Source: Undibacterium sp. 5I1 (GTDB lineage: Bacteria > Pseudomonadota > Gammaproteobacteria > Burkholderiales > Burkholderiaceae_D). From it: DNA of 64,000 nt. The stretch spans positions 4,645,038 through 4,709,037 of the forward strand of contig NZ_JAVIWI010000001.1 in the NCBI RefSeq assembly GCF_034314085.1. Direction: 5' to 3'. Positions 20,245-29,615 of the stretch are shown here, piece by piece. Position 1 is the first letter of the stretch. Each line of letters begins with the position of its first letter. The notes under the pieces were generated by a model, which ran no database searches, was not told where the DNA came from, and was given only the letters and a program-made list of their open reading frames with translations. Made by a program: the position numbers and the translations under genes.

Positions 20245-20546
20245 AATGCCCCCATCACTTTACCGTTGAAGCCATACACCTTGCGGTCCCCCGCCAGCGC
20301 GACCAGTTCAACAGTGCGTTGCTGACCTGGTTCAAACCGGACTGCAGTACCTGCGGCAATGTTCAGTCGCATACCGTAAGCCGTCTGACGTTCAAACTGC
20401 AACGCTGGATTGGTTTCAAAAAAATGAAAATGGGAGCCGACCTGTATCGGCCTGTCACCGCTGTTCGAAACGACCAGCGTGGCAGTTGCCCGTCCGACGT
20501 TGAGTTCGATCTCGCCGGGTTCTATCAGCATTTCGCCTGGGTTCAT
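20241..20546 (-). CDS. ureB: Urease beta subunit
   Basis: 101 residues, [19 protein letters not shown] start and the conserved [19 protein letters not shown] segment. Forms the alpha-beta-gamma trimer with UreC and UreA. Overlaps ureC by 4 bp (ATGA) and lies 9 bp behind ureA, so the three are translated as a block. Length and sequence are typical. Confidence 0.97.
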   Translation of the reverse strand: MNPGEMLIEPGEIELNVGRATATLVVSNSGDRPIQVGSHFHFFETNPALQFERQTAYGMRLNIAAGTAVRFEPGQQRTVELVALAGDRKVYGFNGKVMGAL

Positions 20547-20555
20547 GTCGGGCTC

Positions 20556-20858
20556 CTATGGAATTGGGTGATGCACGGTAACCAGTTTGGTACCGTCAGG
20601 GAAGGTCGCTTCTACCTGAATATCGGGGATCATCTCGGGGATGCCGTCCATGACGTCGGCTCGGGTCAGGATTTGCGTGCCATAAGACATCAGTTGCGCA
20701 ACGGTTTTTCCATCGCGCGCACCTTCCATGATGGCGGCAGTGATCAGTGCAACAGCCTCTGGATAATTAAGTTTGAGGCCGCGTGCCTGGCGACGTTCTG
20801 CTAACAATGCAGCGGTAAAGATGAGCAGCTTATCTTTTTCGCGGGGAGTGAGATCCAT
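20556..20858 (-). CDS. ureA: Urease gamma subunit
   Basis: 100 residues starting [19 protein letters not shown], with [10 protein letters not shown] and the C-terminal [11 protein letters not shown]; all are hallmark UreA segments. AAAGGA 7-8 bp before the ATG is the ribosome site. Preceded by ureD with a 67-bp gap. Confidence 0.97.
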   Translation of the reverse strand: MDLTPREKDKLLIFTAALLAERRQARGLKLNYPEAVALITAAIMEGARDGKTVAQLMSYGTQILTRADVMDGIPEMIPDIQVEATFPDGTKLVTVHHPIP

Positions 20859-20925
20859 GTATTTTCCTTTCGGTTGCTGCTTGAGTAGTTCGCGCTAATT
20901 TTTTAGCGAATTCTCTATTGATTTT

Positions 20926-21819
20926 TCATGTGTTCCAGATACGCGGCACGATGGCGTCTTCTTGCATCAGAGAAGGGCGTAAATGTTGCCAGACCATGGT
21001 CATCCATTGTTTGGCAGTTTCACTCGAATTGCCGAGGTAGCGTGCCACCAATAAAGATTTTAATTGTGACACGCCACATTGTGCACCTGCTTCGGTTTGT
21101 TGCAACCACTGGTGAGTTTGATCCCGCAATGCTTGCAATCCTGCCGCATGAAGAGGTACCGGGCTGGCTATCACTGTGGCGCAGACGGTGTTGCCTGCTA
21201 AGCCCATTCGGCTGGACATCGCTGCGCTACCGCCTCGTATGCTGCCTTGTTCATTCCAGATCAGTTTGCCTGCGCGTTCTATCCGAGTGTGTTGTTTTAT
21301 TTTTCCGCTACGATAGCTTTCGCCCGATGCGGTGCGGCCAAAGCACAGGATGTCGCTACCGATATAGCAGGCGTCTTGCGCCAGTTGAATTGTCTGATGC
21401 AAATCGACTTGTGCGTCGTCAAAAAATATCGTCTCTTGTGGCAACCATTCTAGCTTGCTACCTGCCTCTGCCAACAAATGAATATGCTGCTGCGATGTGT
21501 AGCCGTTGCTGCGATACCATTTTGCCGCACCGGGTGTGGTAATGAGCGCGTGGCTGGCTGTCCCCAGTTTTGCCGTAATGCTTAGCTCATCGCCACCCAC
21601 AACGCCGCCGGGCGGATGGATGATGATGGCGTGGCAAATTTTTTGGCCTTCGGGATACAGGGGCTTTTGTACTCGCAATGGACCGGTATGGTCGCGCTCG
21701 GTCAGTCGGGTAACGCCTTGATCATCACTAAAAGCAATTTGCAATTTGGCTTGCCAATGTTGCTTTTTAGCAGGGGCATGATCGTGAATAATGGAGGGAG
21801 ATATGTCAGTAAGTATCAT
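20926..21819 (-). CDS. ureD: Urease accessory protein UreD
   Basis: 297 residues. UreD/UreH family signs: HPPGGVVGGDELSI, TTPGAAKWYRS, EWLPQETIFFDDA and NEQGSIRGG. UreD is the scaffold for UreF-UreG during nickel delivery to apo-urease. It lies directly behind urtE (7 bp), linking uptake and urease in one operon. It needs UreF and UreG to work; neither is encoded nearby. Confidence 0.95.
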   Translation of the reverse strand: MILTDISPSIIHDHAPAKKQHWQAKLQIAFSDDQGVTRLTERDHTGPLRVQKPLYPEGQKICHAIIIHPPGGVVGGDELSITAKLGTASHALITTPGAAKWYRSNGYTSQQHIHLLAEAGSKLEWLPQETIFFDDAQVDLHQTIQLAQDACYIGSDILCFGRTASGESYRSGKIKQHTRIERAGKLIWNEQGSIRGGSAAMSSRMGLAGNTVCATVIASPVPLHAAGLQALRDQTHQWLQQTEAGAQCGVSQLKSLLVARYLGNSSETAKQWMTMVWQHLRPSLMQEDAIVPRIWNT

Positions 21820-21826
21820 GCCTTTA

Positions 21827-22525
21827 CTATACCGCTAAGTGCCGCTTGACATCATCCCCATCCATTAAATTTTTATCACCAGAGGCGACTACTTCGCCAC
21901 GATTTAAAATCACAAAATGATCGGCCAGTTCGCGGGCAAAATCAAAATATTGCTCACATAATAAAATCCCGATATCGCCACGTTCGCGAAGCAGGCGGAT
22001 GACGCGGCCGATGTCTTTGATGATGGAGGGTTGAATGCCTTCGGTCGGTTCGTCCAGAATGATCAATTTTGGTTCTGCTAGCAAGGCCCGCGCTATCGCT
22101 AACTGTTGTTGTTGGCCGCCCGATAAATCACCACCACGACGTTGCAGCATTTCTTTTAAAACGGGGAAAAGCTCGTAGACCTCACCTTTGATCATCGATG
22201 CTTTTTTACTCGATAGTGTTGCCATGCCCATCAATAAATTTTCTTCGACGGTGAGCCGGGCAAAGATTTCACGGCCTTGCGGCACGTAGGCGATGCCTAG
22301 TTTTGCCCTTTCGTGCGGAGATAATTTACTGATATTTTTGCCGTCCAGTTTTACGCTGCCTTGGGACAATGGAAGTACACCCATCAGACATTTTAATAGC
22401 GTCGTTTTACCAACCCCATTGCGTCCGAGTAGCGACAAACATTCCCCTTTTTTGACGCTGAGAGAAATGCCCCGCAAGGTATGGGATGAGCCATAGTGTT
22501 GATGTACTTGTTCGACTTGTAGCAT
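21827..22525 (-). CDS. urtE: Urea ABC transporter ATP-binding protein UrtE
   Basis: 232 residues from the chosen start, a LivF-like ABC ATPase: Walker A GRNGVGKTTLLK, signature LSGGQQQQLAIARAL, Walker B LIILDEPTEGIQPS. I start at the ATG at 22525 (MLQVEQVHQHYG), the usual UrtE beginning; the longer in-frame frame to 22603 would overlap urtD by 23 bp. Energises urea import with UrtABCD. UrtE-specific wording rests on its place between urtD and ureD. Confidence 0.94.
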   Translation of the reverse strand: MLQVEQVHQHYGSSHTLRGISLSVKKGECLSLLGRNGVGKTTLLKCLMGVLPLSQGSVKLDGKNISKLSPHERAKLGIAYVPQGREIFARLTVEENLLMGMATLSSKKASMIKGEVYELFPVLKEMLQRRGGDLSGGQQQQLAIARALLAEPKLIILDEPTEGIQPSIIKDIGRVIRLLRERGDIGILLCEQYFDFARELADHFVILNRGEVVASGDKNLMDGDDVKRHLAV

Positions 22526-22580
22526 GTCTGATTCCGGTATTAATACACTTGAAATTGAGCGGATATATAGGGCCTTAGAC

Positions 22581-23432
22581 TTAACGTCCCAAGTACACTT
22601 CAATCACTTTTTCGTCCGCCTGTACTTGTTGCATGGTTCCCTGCGCCAGTACCGATCCCTCGTGCAGTACGGTGACTTTGCCTTGTTGTGCAATCTCAGT
22701 GACGAAGCCCATATCGTGTTCGACCACCATAATTGAATGCTTACCACGTAACTCGTTTAGCAGCTCCGCGGTGCGGGCTGTTTCAGCGTCAGACATCCCA
22801 GCGACGGGTTCATCGAGCAGAATCAATTGTGGCTCTTGAATCAATAGCATGCCGATTTCTAGCCATTGTTTTTGGCCGTGAGACAGCAGGCCTGCCAGTC
22901 TGTTTTCTTGTCCGTTCAGGCGTATCAATTGCAAGATGCTGTCAATCTTGTCGCGCTGCTCGCTATTTAATTTAGCGAATAGCGTGGTCTTGACCCGCTT
23001 GTCCATCTTCATCGCTAGTTCCAGATTGTCGAAGACGGTGTGTTGCTCAAAAACGGTGGGGCGCTGAAATTTACGACCGATACCCGCATGGGCGATTTCG
23101 ACCTCAGTCATTTTGGTCAGATCCATCGTCTGACCAAAAAAAACTTTGCCTGATGTCGGTTTGGTTTTTCCTGTGATGATATCCATCATCGTAGTTTTTC
23201 CCGCGCCATTGGGGCCGATAATGCAGCGTAATTCACCGACTGAAATATCGAGATTGAGATTGTTGATTGCCTTAAAGCCGTCAAACGATACGGTGATATC
23301 TTCCAGATACAATATTGCACCATGGCTGGTATCAACCTGATTAGATTTAACACGTCCGAATGATGCGGCAGCGTCACCAGTTGCACCATCATAAGTTTGG
23401 CCTGGCTGCAGCACACTACTACGCTCGCTCAT
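22581..23432 (-). CDS. urtD: Urea ABC transporter ATP-binding protein UrtD
   Basis: 283 residues, LivG-like ABC ATPase: LEDITVSFDGFKAINNLN, Walker A GPNGAGKTTMMD, signature LLSHGQKQWLEIGMLL (SHGQ in place of SGGQ, common in UrtD), Walker B LILLDEPVAGMS. The N-terminal ~35 residues before the ABC domain look disordered. Overlaps urtC by 4 bp. Confidence 0.95.
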   Translation of the reverse strand: MSERSSVLQPGQTYDGATGDAAASFGRVKSNQVDTSHGAILYLEDITVSFDGFKAINNLNLDISVGELRCIIGPNGAGKTTMMDIITGKTKPTSGKVFFGQTMDLTKMTEVEIAHAGIGRKFQRPTVFEQHTVFDNLELAMKMDKRVKTTLFAKLNSEQRDKIDSILQLIRLNGQENRLAGLLSHGQKQWLEIGMLLIQEPQLILLDEPVAGMSDAETARTAELLNELRGKHSIMVVEHDMGFVTEIAQQGKVTVLHEGSVLAQGTMQQVQADEKVIEVYLGR

Positions 23433-24553
23433 GCTGCCTCCTTATGATGATTCAATTTAGTGCGTACCTGTTTTGCTAAACCTAAGATTCCTTGTTGCAT
23501 AAACAGAGTGACAAGAATAAAGATGAGTCCCAGTGCAAATAGCCATAGGTCGGGGAAGGCACCGGTGAACCAGCTCTTTAAGCCATTCACTGTGAAGGCG
23601 CCAATGATCGGTCCCAGCAACGTTCCCCGTCCTCCGACGGCGGCCCAGATCACCATTTCTATTGAATTGCCAGGAGACATTTCGGATGGATTGATGATGC
23701 CCACCTGCGGTACATATAAGGCCCCGGCAATGCCGCACAACACGGCTGATAAGGTCCAGACAAACAGTTTGAACCACAACGGGTTATAACCTATAAACAT
23801 TAGACGGGATTCTGAATCTCTTACCGCCTGAAGCACACGACCCAATTTCGAGGTCACGATCCAGCGACATAACATCAGTGCCCCAAACAACGCGGCCAAC
23901 GTAATCAGGTATAAAGCAGCCTTGGTACCTGGCGCAGTGACGTTAAAACCGAGAATGCGTTTGAAATCGGTGAAGCCATTGTTGCCACCAAACCCGGTGT
24001 TATTGCGGAAGAACAGCAGCATAAAAGCAAAGGTCATGGCTTGGGTAATGATGGAGAAATACACTCCCTTTATTCGTGACCGGAAAGCAAAAAAACCAAA
24101 CACAAATGCCAACGTTCCCGGCACCAGAACCACCAATGCCATGCAATACCAAAAATTGTCGGTCATCGACCAGTACCACGGGTAGGTCTTCCAGTCTAGA
24201 AACACCATAAAGTCTGGCAAGTTACTTTGATAGACACCGTCACGACCAATCGCTCGCATCAGATACATGCCGTGCGCATATCCGCCCAATGCAAAAAAGA
24301 CGCCGTGCCCCAGCGATAAAATACCGGTGTACCCCCAGACCAGATCCAGAGCCAACGCTGCCATTGCGTAGCACATGAACTTACCAACGAGAGTGATGGT
24401 AAAGCTCGAAATATGTAGAGGATGACTCGCAGGAAAACTTAAATTAAGTATTGGTAACAAGGCAGCGATGATGACGCATACGATGATGCCGACCCAGGCT
24501 GGACGTGAGAAGAAAGAGGGGGTGTGATAGCTCATTGTTGGGGCGCTGATCAT
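23429..24553 (-). CDS. urtC: Urea ABC transporter permease UrtC
   Basis: 374 residues, LivM-like inner-membrane permease with about 9-10 hydrophobic segments. Conserved LVWGYTGILSLGHGVFFALGG, LFFRNNTGFGGNNG and GRGTLLGPIIGA are seen. Overlaps urtB and urtD by 4 bp each. Part of the urtABCDE run; the arrangement and neighbours make urea the likely substrate. Confidence 0.95.
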   Translation of the reverse strand: MISAPTMSYHTPSFFSRPAWVGIIVCVIIAALLPILNLSFPASHPLHISSFTITLVGKFMCYAMAALALDLVWGYTGILSLGHGVFFALGGYAHGMYLMRAIGRDGVYQSNLPDFMVFLDWKTYPWYWSMTDNFWYCMALVVLVPGTLAFVFGFFAFRSRIKGVYFSIITQAMTFAFMLLFFRNNTGFGGNNGFTDFKRILGFNVTAPGTKAALYLITLAALFGALMLCRWIVTSKLGRVLQAVRDSESRLMFIGYNPLWFKLFVWTLSAVLCGIAGALYVPQVGIINPSEMSPGNSIEMVIWAAVGGRGTLLGPIIGAFTVNGLKSWFTGAFPDLWLFALGLIFILVTLFMQQGILGLAKQVRTKLNHHKEAA

Positions 24554-26151
24554 TCGACACTCCTACCTTTCAGCGCGAATAAGCCTTGTGGCCGGCGTTG
24601 GATGAAAACAATGATGAATACGAGTATGACGATTTTTGCCATCACAGCTCCGGCAAAAGGTTCTAAAAACTTATTCACTTCGCCCAAGCCAATGGCCGCA
24701 ATGACGGTACCTGCCAGTTGGCCAACGCCGCCAAGCACCACCACCATAAATGAATCTACGATATAGCTTTGGCCTAAGTCTGGGCCAACATTGCCCAATT
24801 GCGACAAGGCGACACCTCCGAGACCAGCAATGCCGGAGCCCAATCCAAAAGTCAGCATATCAATTTTGCCGGTTGCGACACCCACACAATCTGCCATACG
24901 TCGATTTTGGGTTACAGCCCTAACGAATAAACCCATTCTGGTTTTATTTAAAATCAGCCAGACCGCAAATACCAAAATGAAGGCGAAGGCAATGATGAAT
25001 ATCCGGTTGTAGGATAAGACCAGCGATCCTAATACCGTCACGCCGCCAGACATCCAGGACGGATTGGCGACTTCGACATTTTGTGCACCAAAAATGGTGC
25101 GTACTGTTTGCATCAGCATCAGACTAATGCCCCAGGTGCAGAGCAAAGTTTCTAATGGGCGACCGTATAACCAACGGATGACGGTACGCTCTAAAAATAT
25201 CCCCACGGCACCTGCGACAATAAAAGCGGCAGGTAGTGCGATGATCAGATAGGCGTCTAGCGCACCAGGGATGAATTTGCGAAATAGCATTTGCACTACG
25301 TAAGTAGTATAAGCACCGATCATCAATAACTCGCCATGCGCCATATTGATGATTCCCATTAAACCAAAGGTAATCGCCAATCCCAGCGCTGTTAGCAGCA
25401 AGACGCTGCCTAACGATACGCCATAGAACAAATTGCCGATAAATTCGGTACGTGCCAGCCGGGAGTCAATGGCTTTGAGCGTTGCACGGACCTCTGTCCG
25501 GATGCTGGCGTCGGCTTCGATAAAGCTCCCATCGAGATTCTTATCCAGCATCTTTTGCAACAGCGGATTGAGTTTGGCATTGCTGCTGCCAACTAAGGAA
25601 GTGACAGCCGCTTTGCGCTGCGCTGCATCTGGGGATTGCAGATTAGCAGTGGCAATCACCAGTTGTAAAAGTGATTTCACCTCGGGGTCTGATTCTTTTG
25701 CATAGGCTTTGCTGATCAATGGTAGTTGCTCCAGACTGGCGTCGGTTTGCAAGGTGGTGGCAGCTGCCAGACGCACAGATTTGTCCGTGGAAAATAACTT
25801 TAGGGCTGAGAGAGCATTATCGATAGCGCCGCGCAAGCGATTGTTGATACTGATCACATCGCTACCGTCGGGCAACTTGCTAGATTTCTCGGTGGCGGGA
25901 TTGTAGGCATTGTCGCCATCGACGATTAAAACTAAGCCATCGGTTGTGGTGTATAGCGATTCGCTTTTTAGCGCATTTAAGACTTTGCTGCTATCGTCAT
26001 TTGCCAGTGCTGCTATCTCTGTGACTGCAGCGATGCGGGCGTCCGGATCGTCGCTAGTTAAGCCTTGTAAAAGTTTGGCGTCAATCGCAGCCTGCGCCGT
26101 GCAACTCATACAAAACAGGACAGTCAAAATACTGAATTTGAATATTTTCAT
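24550..26151 (-). CDS. urtB: Urea ABC transporter permease UrtB
   Basis: 533 residues. A signal-like segment (FSILTVLFCMSCTAQA) and a ~220-residue helical extracytoplasmic domain come first (ALANDDSSKVLNAL and HEAT-like helices), then a LivH-like permease with about 8 TM segments (GLMGIINMAHGELLMIGAY, VLGGVGQLAGTVIAAIGLG). The large N-terminal extension is normal for UrtB. It is 380 bp downstream of urtA; two stem-loops fill this gap. Confidence 0.95.
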   Translation of the reverse strand: MKIFKFSILTVLFCMSCTAQAAIDAKLLQGLTSDDPDARIAAVTEIAALANDDSSKVLNALKSESLYTTTDGLVLIVDGDNAYNPATEKSSKLPDGSDVISINNRLRGAIDNALSALKLFSTDKSVRLAAATTLQTDASLEQLPLISKAYAKESDPEVKSLLQLVIATANLQSPDAAQRKAAVTSLVGSSNAKLNPLLQKMLDKNLDGSFIEADASIRTEVRATLKAIDSRLARTEFIGNLFYGVSLGSVLLLTALGLAITFGLMGIINMAHGELLMIGAYTTYVVQMLFRKFIPGALDAYLIIALPAAFIVAGAVGIFLERTVIRWLYGRPLETLLCTWGISLMLMQTVRTIFGAQNVEVANPSWMSGGVTVLGSLVLSYNRIFIIAFAFILVFAVWLILNKTRMGLFVRAVTQNRRMADCVGVATGKIDMLTFGLGSGIAGLGGVALSQLGNVGPDLGQSYIVDSFMVVVLGGVGQLAGTVIAAIGLGEVNKFLEPFAGAVMAKIVILVFIIVFIQRRPQGLFALKGRSVE

Positions 26152-26276
26152 AGGATATTTTGAGGTCGATTTTGCCTACTACAAAACTTCCAGAGACATA
26201 TGATGTGATCTGAAGGTACAAAAGTGCAAAAGGGGATTTGTAGAAGTTACCAAAGAAGAATGTCCATTATTTGTGA

Positions 26277-26306
26277 GGCTCCCAGGCCAATTATGGTCTG
26301 GGAGCC
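26277..26306. other. Stem-loop GGCTCCCAG / CTGGGAGCC between urtA and urtB
   Basis: Perfect 9-bp GC-rich stem with a 12-nt loop and no T tract. In a urtA-first transcript it could protect urtA mRNA or partly stop transcription, giving more binding protein than permease. Function is inference. Confidence 0.6.
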
Positions 26307-26430
26307 CAATAATCATTGGACGTTGAAAAATTGGTAGCTTCTAAAAACCTTTTAATTAAGAACCCGACACAATAATTAAAAAAGACTTAAAACGATGCAC
26401 GTCATTCATGCGTGCTTTTAGCAGGAATCC

Positions 26431-26460
26431 AGAGACGTACGTGAATCACAACACGTCTCT
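26431..26460. other. Stem-loop AGAGACGT / ACGTCTCT behind urtA
   Basis: 8-bp stem with a 14-nt loop, 71 bp behind the urtA stop on the minus strand. It is the first of two hairpins met by a urtA transcript; the other lies at 26277-26306. Confidence 0.55.
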
Positions 26461-26530
26461 GAGTTCTGCCTAGCAGGAGCGACGGACAAGCAGATAGTTT
26501 TTTTGAAGCCCCGCTATCACTATCGCGCTA

Positions 26531-27784
26531 TTACATTTTTTGCTTTGCCTCATTACCAGGGATGTACGGACTCCAAGGTTGTGCGCGAATGGTTTCTTTC
26601 GTTTTATAAACGACATTGAACTGACCATCCGCTTTGATTTCACCAATCATCACTGGCTTATGCAAGTGGTGATTGGTTGCATCCATGCTTAAGACAAAGC
26701 CGGACGGTGCTTTAAAGGTTTGTCCGCCCATGGCTGCAATTACTTTGTCGGTGTCGGTGGATTTGGCTTTTTCTACTGCTTGCTTCCACATATAGATACC
26801 GACATACGTTGCTTCCATCGGATCGTTGGTCACAGCGGTAGCTGCATTCGGTAATTTTTTGGCGACTGCGTAGTCTTTCCATTTTTTAATGAACTCGGTG
26901 TTGACCGGATTTTTTACCGACTCAAAATAATTCCAGGCTGCCAGATGGCCGACTAAGGGCTTGGTATCAACACCGCGTAGTTCTTCCTCGCCGACTGAGA
27001 AGGCGACGACTGGGACGTCAGTTGCTTTCAGACCTGCATTACCCAACTCTTTATAAAACGGTACGTTGGAGTCGCCATTGATCGTGGAGATGACGGCTGT
27101 TTTGCCACCGGCGGAGAATTTCTTGATATTGGCAACAATCGTCTGATAATCAGAGTGACCAAACGGAGTGTAGGCCTCATCGATGTCAGTATCCTTCACG
27201 CCCTTGCTGTGCAAAAAGGACCGCAGGATTTTGTTGGTAGTGCGTGGATAAACATAGTCAGTGCCTAGCAGAACAAAGCGCTTGGCTCCGCCGCCTTCTT
27301 TTGACATCAGATATTCCACCGCTGGTATCGCTTGTTGATTTGGAGCGGCACCAGTGTAAAACACGTTTTTCTCTAGTTCTTCACCCTCGTACTGCACAGG
27401 GTAGAACAGCAGGCTATTAAGTTCTTTAAATACCGGTAAGACCGATTTGCGGGATACCGATGTCCAGCAACCAAATACGACAGATACCTTATCCTGAGAA
27501 ATCAGTTGTCGTGCTTTTTCCGCAAACAGTGGCCAGTTGGAAGCAGGATCGACAATCACCGGCTCCAGCTTTTTACCCATCACACCACCTTTAGCATTGA
27601 TCTCGTCGATTGTCATTAATGCCACGTCTTTGAGGGAAGTCTCGGAAATTGCCATCGTGCCCGACAGCGAATGTAAAATTCCGACTTTAATCGTATCTGC
27701 TGCCAATGCCTGTGCCATCCAGGTTGATGCAGTCAAAGCCATAGCGCCGAGTGCGGTCGCTTTTAGTACGGTACGACGTGACAT
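26531..27784 (-). CDS. urtA: Urea ABC transporter substrate-binding protein UrtA
   Basis: 417 residues with a twin-arginine-like signal (SRRTVLKATALGAMALTAS, cleavage after AQALA, about 28). Mature part begins DTIKVGILHSLSGTMAISE and holds VVFGCWTSVSRKSVLPVFKE and NVFYTGAAPNQQAIPA, characteristic of urea/short-amide binding proteins. AAGGAG precedes the ATG. Periplasmic urea capture for UrtBCDE. In relatives the operon is under nitrogen control; ntrBC lies 30 kb away, but I could not identify a convincing sigma-54 site upstream. Confidence 0.96.
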   Translation of the reverse strand: MSRRTVLKATALGAMALTASTWMAQALAADTIKVGILHSLSGTMAISETSLKDVALMTIDEINAKGGVMGKKLEPVIVDPASNWPLFAEKARQLISQDKVSVVFGCWTSVSRKSVLPVFKELNSLLFYPVQYEGEELEKNVFYTGAAPNQQAIPAVEYLMSKEGGGAKRFVLLGTDYVYPRTTNKILRSFLHSKGVKDTDIDEAYTPFGHSDYQTIVANIKKFSAGGKTAVISTINGDSNVPFYKELGNAGLKATDVPVVAFSVGEEELRGVDTKPLVGHLAAWNYFESVKNPVNTEFIKKWKDYAVAKKLPNAATAVTNDPMEATYVGIYMWKQAVEKAKSTDTDKVIAAMGGQTFKAPSGFVLSMDATNHHLHKPVMIGEIKADGQFNVVYKTKETIRAQPWSPYIPGNEAKQKM

Positions 27785-28346
27785 AATTTCTCCTTGGTGT
27801 TGAAGTAATAGACGTGTAGTAATGAGCGTAGTTGAGAGCCTGATGACTAATTTATTTGGGTATGTATAAGTGTGTGACTAATTCCTATTTGGTTGAGAGA
27901 CAATCGCAGCAAAACATCATCGTACTGAGCCACGACATTGCAAATACTTGCTGCGATAATTACTTTGCCATTTTTATGTAGCAGTATCACGGTGACGGAC
28001 TTCCTAAAAGTAGGAATTATTTGTACGCAATGAAAATAAATAGCAGTTTATGTGCCAGCTTGTGCGCTACGTTCACTACTAGCTACTCAACACCATATAG
28101 ACCAAAAGCTTGGATTTGTTTGCTACAAATATGTGCAGAGAAATGGTTTAAATCCCTTCTTTCGTGCGTGGTGAGAATATCTACAACAACTGACAGATGT
28201 TGGTGCAAGCTTAATTGCTGAAAATACTGAATTGGCAGAGTGAGTGCTTCATCTAGCCTAACCCCAAGCCCCCCAGTCGAATCCAGCCGAATTCGGCCGA
28301 ATCTTGCTATCATGCAGTTTTTGCCCACCTACCAATCCAAACACTC
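27785..28346. other. Intergenic region between divergent urtA and DUF349 genes
   Basis: About 560 bp. AATTCCTA and TAGGAATT copies (27880, 28009) are the only repeated words noted. TTGGTGCAA at about 28199 resembles an NtrC half site but stands alone. No gene recognised. Confidence 0.35.
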
Positions 28347-29615
28347 ATGTTCGATTTCCTTTTTAAGCGCAAACCTAAAGCAACATCTTCCTCTGCCAAT
28401 AGCAATTTAGCCGCCGCTAACGCTGCCAGCCTGGCGAGCGTTGCCAAAGCAGATCAACAGCAACAAATTGTCCAGGCGCGTGCCGCTACCTTGGCTAAGA
28501 TAGAGAGCCTGGCAAGCAATCCCGGTGCAGAAGACGCAATCGTTAGCTTGTTATTAGCATGTGATTTTGCTGACGGTCGTTTTAAAGCGGCTAATTACGT
28601 ACACAGCGCAGCCGCGCTGCAAAAAGTACTGAGCGCAATGCGCAATACAGATAAGCGTGTTGCCAAACTGATGCAGGCACGTTTGGATGTGCTGGCGCAA
28701 GCAGATCAGCAGCAACAGTTAGCTTTGCGCTGTATCAATCAAGCGCAGCAGTTGGGTTTGCAAGCTAGTTTGATTCCGCAGCAAATTGCTGATCTGGATA
28801 AGTTGGTGGCAGGCCTCAAACATTTTCCCGATGCTTTAAAAGCAGAATTTGATGCCCACTACACGATATTGCAAACACGCTTGCAGGCACAGACGACGCT
28901 GCAAAGACAGGTGCTGGATCTGGTACAGCATTTGACCATATCCCAAGGGATTGCTGACGACGCCCATGGCGCTCAGTTGGATGTATGGCAGCAAGCCTTT
29001 GATTTATGCTTGCAACAGCCAGAAGCTGTGGCTTTACCTAAAAATTTGCTGGCAGACTTCACGTATAAAATGCAGGCCGCACGTGAGCAATGGACGCAAC
29101 TGCAAAAGCAAAAAGTAGCAGAGGCTAAAACCACCATATCAGCACCAGTGTCAGCACCTGTGGCTACGACGATTGAAGCAAGCACAGAATTTGTCGCTGC
29201 TGAAACTTCAGACAGCGTTGAGGTAGCGTCTGCTAATGCAATGCATACTGATCCAACATCGACCGAAAAACCTGGGCAAATTACGATGCCTTCATCAAAG
29301 ACTAAACCTGTCAAGCTGGTGCAGGTCAGTACGGAGAAAATTTTGGCAGCAATCCAAGATATGGAGGCAGCCTTAGAGCAGGGTAGTGCATTGCTGGCGC
29401 AAAAATTGGAGCGTGAGGTGTTGCGAGGCGTTGATCTCAAACACACTGGCTTAAATTCAGAGCAAAAAGAGCGTTTATTCAAAGTCCAGAGCGAGCTTGG
29501 ACGATTACTGTCATGGGCCAAATGGGGGGGCAGTATCTCCCGCGATGAATTGATCAAAGCGGCAGAAGAATTGCCATCAAAAGAATTGGAACCTGATGAT
29601 CTGGCAAAAAAGTGA
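28347..29615 (+). CDS. DUF349-type protein, N-terminal frame
   Basis: 422 residues starting MFDFLFKRKPK, highly helical and Ala/Gln/Leu rich (many QAQQ, LAQADQQQQL stretches). A low-complexity Ala/Ser/Thr/Val segment at ~270-330 precedes a helical piece with KLEREVLRGVDLKHTGLNSE and an end in LEPDDLAKK. In relatives this is the front half of one long protein with DUF349 repeats. Here the frame stops at TGA 29613-29615, but the -1 frame continues without a break. The stop directly follows GCA-AAA-AAG, a classic slippery heptamer. Cytoplasmic; role not established. Confidence 0.8.
   Translation: MFDFLFKRKPKATSSSANSNLAAANAASLASVAKADQQQQIVQARAATLAKIESLASNPGAEDAIVSLLLACDFADGRFKAANYVHSAAALQKVLSAMRNTDKRVAKLMQARLDVLAQADQQQQLALRCINQAQQLGLQASLIPQQIADLDKLVAGLKHFPDALKAEFDAHYTILQTRLQAQTTLQRQVLDLVQHLTISQGIADDAHGAQLDVWQQAFDLCLQQPEAVALPKNLLADFTYKMQAAREQWTQLQKQKVAEAKTTISAPVSAPVATTIEASTEFVAAETSDSVEVASANAMHTDPTSTEKPGQITMPSSKTKPVKLVQVSTEKILAAIQDMEAALEQGSALLAQKLEREVLRGVDLKHTGLNSEQKERLFKVQSELGRLLSWAKWGGSISRDELIKAAEELPSKELEPDDLAKK
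29604..29615 (+). promoter_or_regulatory. Candidate -1 frameshift site A-AAA-AAG followed by UGA
   Basis: Zero-frame codons read GCA AAA AAG TGA. A -1 slip on AAA-AAG makes the next codon GTG AGC GGC, exactly the frame of the second ORF, giving LAKK-VSGLRERW. The heptamer is the one used by E. coli dnaX. A stem can be drawn downstream (CTAGC around 29649, GGCTAG around 29667). Loss of one A from an A7 run would look the same. Confidence 0.5.

Noticed and set aside
22526..22603. Longer urtE start at 22603
   Set aside because: Overlaps urtD by 23 bp and adds 26 residues foreign to the family; ATG 22525 gives the usual UrtE N-terminus.
27785..28346. sigma-54 promoter / NtrC sites before urtA
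   Set aside because: No -24/-12 pair with correct spacing on the minus strand; one lone TTGGTGCAA word is not enough.
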